A stretch of 50,766 nucleotides of DNA from Secundilactobacillus hailunensis (GTDB lineage Bacteria > Bacillota > Bacilli > Lactobacillales > Lactobacillaceae): positions 1 to 50,766 of the forward strand of contig NZ_BJDO01000017.1 of the NCBI RefSeq assembly GCF_005405185.1. Reading direction: 5' to 3'. A model generated the notes under the pieces. That model was given only the letters and a program-made list of their open reading frames with translations, made no database searches and was not told the origin of the DNA. Positions 45,848-50,766 of this stretch are shown in pieces. Numbering within the stretch: the stretch's first letter is position 1; each line of letters opens with the position of its first letter. Position numbers and translations under genes: made by a program.

Positions 45848-48157
45848 TTGGAATCACATGAACAAAAAATTGAACAGCAACGCGTCGATTCGGTGATTCA
45901 TCAAATTACCGCAAAAATTAAGTCAGTCTCCATGGAGTACAGTAAAGCCCATGCTGAAATGAAGCTGGTTCAGCAAAACTACAGTGCCAACACCTCCGTG
46001 AACTACGTGGAAGTTGATGACCGAATTGATACCTCGGCAGAATTGCAGCAACAACGGGCCTTAGCTTCCCGGCTGATTGAAAATGAACAGATTATTTCCA
46101 ATCAATTAAACGTTTATCAAGAGCTCGAAAAATCCCCCTACTTTGGGCGGATCGATATTCAAGACCCCGGTGAAACGGAACAGGATCGGCTGTACATTGG
46201 AACGGCCTCCTTTACCGATAAAAACGAAAACTTTCTCGTGTACGATTGGCGGGCACCGATTTCCGCCATTTACTACAACGGGACGTTAGGTGACGTCACC
46301 TACGACACGCCAGCAGGTAAGCAACTCACTAAGCTGACTAAGAAGCGCCAGTTCCTTATTCAAAACGGTCAGATTGAAAGCATGTTTGACACCAACGAAA
46401 CCGTGGGTGATGAGATGCTGCAGCACGTGTTGGGCCAGCAAAACGACGAAACCATGCAAAACATCGTGGCGACGATTCAGCACGAGCAAAACGACATCAT
46501 CAGAGATACCCGTTCTGACTTACTGGTCGTCCAAGGAGTCGCCGGTTCAGGCAAAACTTCCGCGATCTTACAGCGGATTGCGTTTCTGCTTTATCATAGC
46601 CGCCAGGAACTGCAGGCTGATCAAATTGTTTTATTTTCACCTAACAAACTGTTTAGCCATTACATCTCAGACGTGCTGCCCAGTCTCGGTGAACGCAATA
46701 TGCGCCAGGTCACCTTAGCGGACTTTCTCACCCAGCGGCTACAAGGTCTGAACGTGGAATCACTATTTGACCGTTACGAAAAAGATTTGGATTTGACCCC
46801 TGAACAGCAGGCACTGGTCGACTATAAATCTTCGTCACAGTATATGCACCAAATTGCGGACTACTGTCAGCATTTGGCACCGACCCACTTTAAATTTAAC
46901 CATATTTACTTTAACGGCCGAGTGTTCTTTGATAAGGCAGATATTGAACAGATCTATCAAGGCCTGCCACAGCTGCAGCCAGCTGAGCGCTTCTTACGCA
47001 CGAAAAACATTTTGATCAAGCGTCTGAAGCACCGAATCGGTCAAGAAGCTAAATCCGACTGGGTCGCAGAAGAAATCGACCAGCTCTCAGATGAGCAGTA
47101 TCACAATTTGTTAGGTTCCAAACGGCGCCACGATTTTCAGGAAATCGATGCTGAAACCAACTACATTGCCCGCAAAATTGTCACCCGGCGCCTGCGAAAA
47201 GTGTACGATGCCATCTATAATAATTACTTCTTGGATATTTACAGCCAGTACGCTGACTTCATGGATACAGTGACTCTTCCTGACAGCGTTTCTGCTAAGA
47301 TCATGGCAACCGATAAGCAGAACTTCTCCCACGATATCGAATTTCACCGCTGTGAATTAGTGGATGCCGCCCCGTTACTCTATATTCGCGACATTCTCAC
47401 CGGCGGCGGTCAGAATCACGCCATGCAGCACCTGTTTGTGGATGAAATGCAGGATTATTCGATTGCGCAGTTGCAGTACCTGCACCACGCGTTTCCTAAA
47501 GCCCACATGACTTTCTTGGGTGATGCTGAACAAGCCCTCTTTAAGGCGGTTCAGACGCCGGAAGAATTACTGACGAGCTTGCGGGATGCTTTTCAGGTCC
47601 GGCGGCCACGGCTATTAAAATTAAACCGCTCCTACCGGTCAACGTTACCGATTACGACCTTCGCCAAGGCACTCTTACCAGACGGTGACCAGATTGAAGC
47701 GTTCAACCGGCCAGGCCAATTACCGCGATTAGTTATCCGCTACGATGCTGAGAGCGGCTATGAAGCTTTAGCGTCTGAAGTAACCAATTTACGCGCTGAT
47801 TACGGTACAGTAGCCATTTTAACTAAGAACTTGGAACAGGCACACGAGGTCTATCAAAAGCTCCACCATCAAGCTAGCGATGTGACTTTGATGACTGATG
47901 CTGACCTCTCTCTACCAAAGGGAACTCTGATCATGCCGATTTACCTGGCTAAGGGGCTGGAGTTTGACGCTGTGATTGCCTGGGACGTTTCTGCCACTAA
48001 CTTTCCTAATGAGCGCTTCACCGGGACCTTATACACCATTGCGACCCGCGCCATGCATCAATTGGTTTTGATGAGTCTCGGCCCAGTATCACCACTGATT
48101 GCATCGGATAAAATGCCGAAATCGGTTCTGCAGATCGAACATGAATTAACGAATTAA
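45848..48157 (+). CDS. helD: HelD, RNA polymerase-recycling superfamily 1 helicase-like protein
   Basis: The 769-residue protein has an N-terminal coiled coil (residues 1-95), which in Gram-positive HelD inserts into the RNA polymerase secondary channel. Walker A GVAGSGKT lies at 230-237 and UvrD-like motifs follow: LFSPNKLF, HLFVDEMQDYS, FLGDAEQA, LNRSYRST and the C-terminal AKGLEFDAVIAWD. HelD uses ATP to remove stalled RNA polymerase. Start is TTG 45848-45850, consistent with the promoter and a weak AGAGG SD. Both hexamers of its promoter are near consensus. It lies in the same window as rpoE, another recycling factor. Confidence 0.92.
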   Translation: MESHEQKIEQQRVDSVIHQITAKIKSVSMEYSKAHAEMKLVQQNYSANTSVNYVEVDDRIDTSAELQQQRALASRLIENEQIISNQLNVYQELEKSPYFGRIDIQDPGETEQDRLYIGTASFTDKNENFLVYDWRAPISAIYYNGTLGDVTYDTPAGKQLTKLTKKRQFLIQNGQIESMFDTNETVGDEMLQHVLGQQNDETMQNIVATIQHEQNDIIRDTRSDLLVVQGVAGSGKTSAILQRIAFLLYHSRQELQADQIVLFSPNKLFSHYISDVLPSLGERNMRQVTLADFLTQRLQGLNVESLFDRYEKDLDLTPEQQALVDYKSSSQYMHQIADYCQHLAPTHFKFNHIYFNGRVFFDKADIEQIYQGLPQLQPAERFLRTKNILIKRLKHRIGQEAKSDWVAEEIDQLSDEQYHNLLGSKRRHDFQEIDAETNYIARKIVTRRLRKVYDAIYNNYFLDIYSQYADFMDTVTLPDSVSAKIMATDKQNFSHDIEFHRCELVDAAPLLYIRDILTGGGQNHAMQHLFVDEMQDYSIAQLQYLHHAFPKAHMTFLGDAEQALFKAVQTPEELLTSLRDAFQVRRPRLLKLNRSYRSTLPITTFAKALLPDGDQIEAFNRPGQLPRLVIRYDAESGYEALASEVTNLRADYGTVAILTKNLEQAHEVYQKLHHQASDVTLMTDADLSLPKGTLIMPIYLAKGLEFDAVIAWDVSATNFPNERFTGTLYTIATRAMHQLVLMSLGPVSPLIASDKMPKSVLQIEHELTN

Positions 48158-48171
48158 ATTTTAACGCTAAT

Positions 48172-48220
48172 AAAGCGTCCTGAAGATAGTCGTAACCGGC
48201 TGCTTTCAGGACGCTTTTTT
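48172..48220. terminator. Bidirectional terminator between helD and the antiporter
   Basis: AAAGCGTCCTGAA pairs with TTCAGGACGCTTT. Six T follow on the plus strand; the minus strand has TTTATT. Confidence 0.8.
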
Positions 48221-48221
48221 A

Positions 48222-49409
48222 TTAAACCTTTTCGTTGATAGGTTTAACTGACTTGTTACTGGGTTTTAACGCCTGCTTAAGCATAAATGGTGCGATCATC
48301 GTTGCTAAAATGATGACCAGTACCATTTTGGAATAGGTGGCATTGGAGAGTAACCCCGCTTGCAGGCCAATCTGCACGGTGATCATTCCCATTTCACCGC
48401 GGGAGATCATCCCAGAGCCAATCACATAACTGCTGTGCCAGCTAAACCCAGTCAGCCGAGCACCTAATCCGCAGCCCACTAATTTAGTTAAACAAGCAAG
48501 CAGCGTCATCACTGCAATCAACCCCAGCGACTGTCCCAAGTAACGAAAGGACATACTTAAGCCGATGCCCACGAAGAACAGCGGAATGAAGGCCGCGTAG
48601 CCGATGGGTTCCATATGAGCTTCAATCACTTTTCGATATGAGGTGTGAGCAACTGCGATTCCCGCAAAAAACGCCCCAACAGCACCGCTTAACCCAACTG
48701 CATCGGCTGCCCAAGCCATGCCTAGACAGATCACCATAGACATGATCGTGACACTGGAATTCATGAGTAATTTTTCACTGATGCTCATTAAATAAGGGGC
48801 GATCCAGCGCACCACCAAATAAGTTCCACCGAAAAAGGCTACCTGTTCCAGTAAAATCAGGCCAATAGCTGTATGCTGGCCACTAGTCTTCAACCCTTGA
48901 GCTCCCATGAGACTGATCATAACGGATAACAGGATTACGCCGACAATATCGTCAGCTACCGCCGCACCTAAGATGGTTGCCCCCTCTGAGGTATCTAAAG
49001 CGTGATAATCTCGTAAAACGGCCACCGATATTGAAACTGATGTGGCACTAAAAATAACACCTATGTATGCTGCTTCAAATACTGAAAAATGAAAGGCAAC
49101 TGCCGCGCCGCCCATACAAACAACTGGCATAACAACCCCACACAAGGCAACGATAATTGCTGGTTTAAAGAACCGCCGTAACAGCGCTAAATTACTTTCC
49201 AAGCCACCAATAAACATCAGCATGATAACCCCAATATCTGAAAAAGCATTCAGTAATTGGTTGGGCTGCACCCAGTTAAGCATGGCTGGTCCCACTACGA
49301 TTCCCACTAAAATTTGGCCAATGACAGACGGCATTCCCATCCGGTTTGAGAAGTGTCCGGCAAAGGTCGTTAACACCAGCAGGAGGCATAATGTTCCTAT
49401 AAAGTTCAC
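48222..49409 (-). CDS. CPA2-type cation:proton antiporter
   Basis: The 395-residue membrane protein has about 12 TM segments and the paired Asp of electrogenic Na+/H+ antiporters in GAAVADDIVGVILL (about residues 153-154), as in NapA and related CPA2 members. There is no TrkA-N or other cytoplasmic regulatory domain. GTG 49407-49409 is preferred because AGAGG has 8-base spacing; the in-frame GTG nine bases upstream lies inside the SD. It is probably involved in Na+ or K+ and pH homeostasis. Confidence 0.88.
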   Translation of the reverse strand: MNFIGTLCLLLVLTTFAGHFSNRMGMPSVIGQILVGIVVGPAMLNWVQPNQLLNAFSDIGVIMLMFIGGLESNLALLRRFFKPAIIVALCGVVMPVVCMGGAAVAFHFSVFEAAYIGVIFSATSVSISVAVLRDYHALDTSEGATILGAAVADDIVGVILLSVMISLMGAQGLKTSGQHTAIGLILLEQVAFFGGTYLVVRWIAPYLMSISEKLLMNSSVTIMSMVICLGMAWAADAVGLSGAVGAFFAGIAVAHTSYRKVIEAHMEPIGYAAFIPLFFVGIGLSMSFRYLGQSLGLIAVMTLLACLTKLVGCGLGARLTGFSWHSSYVIGSGMISRGEMGMITVQIGLQAGLLSNATYSKMVLVIILATMIAPFMLKQALKPSNKSVKPINEKV

Positions 49410-49492
49410 ACTTATCACCTCTTGTAGTAAAATAGTGCTGCATATTCGGCACTAAATAAAATATAACACTAACCAGAAGGGAAATCCTGTAC

Positions 49493-50047
49493 ATGTTTAA
49501 AAATTGGCGTCAAGCTGGACACATTAAGAAACAGACAACACAATATCAAGGGCGGGTATTCTCCGTTTCTCAGTGCCATATTGAGACACCAGATGGTCTT
49601 TCAGTTGAACGAGACCTGATTCACACGGCACCAACGGTTACGATCTTAGCCCTCACGGACGATCAGCGTATTGTGCTGACTAGTGAGTATCGGGTGGGAA
49701 TCAATGCTGATTCCGTTTCACTGCCAGCCGGCATTATTAATTCTGGTGAGTCGCCAGAAACCGCTGCCAAACGTGAATTCCAAGAAGAAACTGGCTACCT
49801 CGCACGATCCGTTCAAGAGATGACCACCGTGACTTCATCTGAAGGCTTCATGGACCAAACGGCAGCCCTCATTTTATTACGGTTTGATCCGGCCAAGCGG
49901 ACTGCCACCAACTTTGACGCAGACGAATTCGTGACAACTGAACTCGTTGATTTGAACCAAACCTTAGACTGGATCAAAGCCGGCAAGATCAATACTGCTC
50001 AGGCTTTAGCAGCAATCGGTTATTATCAGCTTTACTTAGCGAATTAA
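49493..50047 (+). CDS. Nudix hydrolase, probable ADP-ribose pyrophosphatase
   Basis: The 184-residue protein has a complete Nudix box at 80-102 (G-x5-E-x7-REFQEETG). Preceding residues SEYRVGINADSVSLPAG and the following YLARSVQEMTT fit NudF/ADP-ribose pyrophosphatases. It hydrolyses nucleoside diphosphate sugars to phosphates. AGAAGGG precedes ATG 49493. The gene is divergent from the antiporter. It ends 15 bases before tRNA-Leu on the opposite strand. Confidence 0.88.
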   Translation: MFKNWRQAGHIKKQTTQYQGRVFSVSQCHIETPDGLSVERDLIHTAPTVTILALTDDQRIVLTSEYRVGINADSVSLPAGIINSGESPETAAKREFQEETGYLARSVQEMTTVTSSEGFMDQTAALILLRFDPAKRTATNFDADEFVTTELVDLNQTLDWIKAGKINTAQALAAIGYYQLYLAN

Positions 50048-50062
50048 AAAAGCAACCTATGA

Positions 50063-50147
50063 TACCGGAGGTGGGGTTCGAACCCACACGTCCTCAACGG
50101 ACACTGGATTTTGAGTCCAGCGCGTCTGCCAGTTCCGCCACTCCGGC
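50063..50147 (-). tRNA. tRNA-Leu (CAA)
   Basis: An 85-nt cloverleaf with a long variable arm. The anticodon loop CTCAAAA gives CAA (reads UUG). Acceptor GCCGGAG pairs with CTCCGGT. CCA is not encoded. Confidence 0.95.
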
Positions 50148-50212
50148 ATATGCTCATTAGTTACGATAGCATATCGAATCTGTACCTGCGATACAAGACA
50201 TATGATTTGCTA

Positions 50213-50286
50213 TCGGGAAGACAGGATTCGAACCTGCGACCCCCTGGTCCCAAACCAGGTGCTCTACCAAGCTGAGCTACTTCCCG
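50213..50286 (-). tRNA. tRNA-Pro (UGG)
   Basis: A 74-nt cloverleaf, acceptor CGGGAAG/CTTCCCG. The anticodon loop TTTGGGA gives UGG. TTCGAAT T-loop is present; CCA is not encoded. A -10 TATACT (50316-50321) and -35 TAGTCA (50339-50344) with a 17-base spacer precede it on the minus strand. Confidence 0.95.
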
Positions 50287-50315
50287 AAGACGTTTTATAA
50301 ATTACCAACTATATT

Positions 50316-50344
50316 AGTATACTACTCTGATTTAGTTTTGACTA
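50316..50344 (-). promoter_or_regulatory. tRNA-Pro/tRNA-Leu promoter
   Basis: TAGTCA (50339-50344), 17 bases, TATACT (50316-50321), minus strand. Confidence 0.6.
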
Positions 50345-50415
50345 GCACCTTTTTAAGTCATTATGCAATCAATTTGACTTTAATCATATTTAATTGGTTT
50401 TGATCAATTGCCAGG

Positions 50416-50443
50416 TTGTGAGAATGGTGGCATGTAGTATAAT
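50416..50443 (+). promoter_or_regulatory. tRNA-Thr promoter
   Basis: TTGTGA (50416-50421), 16 bases, TATAAT (50438-50443), eight bases before the tRNA. Confidence 0.65.
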
Positions 50444-50450
50444 ATGAATT

Positions 50451-50523
50451 GCCGCTGTAGCTCAGGAGGTAGAGCACTTCCATGGTAAGGAAGAGGTCAT
50501 CGGTTCAAATCCGATAAGCGGCT
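50451..50523 (+). tRNA. tRNA-Thr (GGU)
   Basis: A 73-nt cloverleaf. The anticodon loop ATGGTAA gives GGU. D-arm AGCTCAGGAGGTAGAGCA and T-arm ATCGGTTCAAATCCGAT are intact. The seventh acceptor pair is mismatched (G with A). CCA is not encoded. Confidence 0.93.
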
Positions 50524-50536
50524 TTGGGGTATGCAC

Positions 50537-50611
50537 AACTATGATAAATAATAAACCGGCCACAGTTCAATCAGGCAATGATACCAACTGAACTGTGGCC
50601 GGTTTATTATT
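50537..50611 (+). terminator. Perfect 23-bp inverted repeat after tRNA-Thr
   Basis: Arms 50537-50559 and 50589-50611 are fully complementary (core AAACCGGCCACAGTTCA) with a 29-nt loop. It is the probable terminator of tRNA-Thr, although the U-tract is interrupted (TTTATTATT). Confidence 0.65.
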
Positions 50612-50628
50612 ATAAATTAAAAGACATC

Positions 50629-50661
50629 AAAAAAGCAGCCATCGATTACTCGATGACTGCT
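50629..50661 (-). terminator. rRNA operon terminator
   Basis: AGCAGTCATCGA / TCGATGGCTGCT stem of 12 pairs with a GTAA loop and six T on the minus strand, just after the 5S 3' end. Confidence 0.85.
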
Positions 50662-50667
50662 TCGTTT

Positions 50668-50766
50668 GCGTGGCAACGTCCTACCCTCGCAGGGGGCGAT
50701 CCCCCAACTACTCTTGGCGTGCTGAAGCTTAACTACTGTGTTCGGCATGGGAACAGGTGTATCCTT
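50668..50766 (-). rRNA. rrf: 5S rRNA, 3' part (5' end outside window)
   Basis: The minus strand reads CACCTGTTCCCATGCCGAAC, then CAGTAGTTAAGCTTC and GTAGGACGTTGCCACGC: conserved 5S loop and 3'-terminal sequences. About 99 of about 117 nt lie in the window. It implies an rRNA operon running in from the right. Confidence 0.95.

Noticed and set aside
50048-50766. Integration (att) site at the tRNA genes
   Set aside because: No integrase, no direct repeat of a tRNA 3' end and no foreign gene is visible in the window.

Overview
The window is chromosomal DNA from a low-to-mid GC Gram-positive bacterium, almost certainly a member of the Lactobacillaceae. Evidence: an LPXTG/MucBP-type adhesin with a KxYKxGKxW export signal; class A sortase; class II HMG-CoA reductase (mevalonate pathway) beside a retained ispE; an RpoE delta subunit with a long acidic tail; a Trp T-box; strong SD motifs with many TTG starts; and gene orders matching Bacillus/Lactobacillus housekeeping blocks. 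I cannot assign the species. No transposase, integrase, phage gene or CRISPR array is visible.

Layout. 1-2595: the N-terminal 865 codons of a surface adhesin (minus strand, C-terminus outside). 3.0-9.5 kb: a c-di-AMP-binding-type CBS/ACT protein, a MazF-type toxin-antitoxin pair, alr-acpS, cshA and murF. 9.5-13.6 kb: an unknown gene, low-molecular-weight phosphatase, sortase, MFS exporter and rpmE2. 13.7-20.6 kb: murA, pyrG, rpoE, DUF1934, a lipL-like transferase and a YwfO-like HD phosphohydrolase, largely the Bacillus rpoE-pyrG-murZ-rpmE/ywiB/ywfL/ywfO neighbourhood. 20.6-25.4 kb: HAD phosphatase, DUF3899, an ABC ATPase-permease fusion and an SDR. 25.5-38.8 kb: the block metG-tatD-rnmV-rsmA-veg-ispE-purR-glmU-prs in Bacillus order, interrupted by a secreted protein (after veg) and by a hydrolase plus znuCB (after ispE). 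39-45.5 kb: DUF72, TMEM175 channel, sirtuin, IpaB/EvcA-family protein, mvaA, ppx and trpS with its T-box. 45.8-50 kb: helD, a CPA2 antiporter and a Nudix hydrolase. The end holds tRNA-Leu, tRNA-Pro, tRNA-Thr and the 3' part of a 5S rRNA.

Regulation readable from the sequence: a pyrG leader starting at GGGC with an intrinsic terminator (reiterative-transcription CTP attenuation as in B. subtilis); a PurBox over the purR promoter; a Zur-like palindrome over the znuCB start site followed by a terminator just before the znuC SD; tandem veg promoters with an inverted repeat over the second -10; a Trp T-box before trpS; and a leader hairpin upstream of cshA.

The most unusual signal is a pair of about 111-115 nt intergenic hairpins (13120-13230 and 32583-32697). 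They share the same architecture, the same internal-loop sequences and the same 25-nt arm length before a 7-nt loop, but the stem sequences are almost completely different while still fully paired. This pattern fits a structured RNA or hairpin element family under selection for shape. A second notable point is MurA carrying Asp in place of the catalytic-loop Cys, a change associated with fosfomycin insensitivity.
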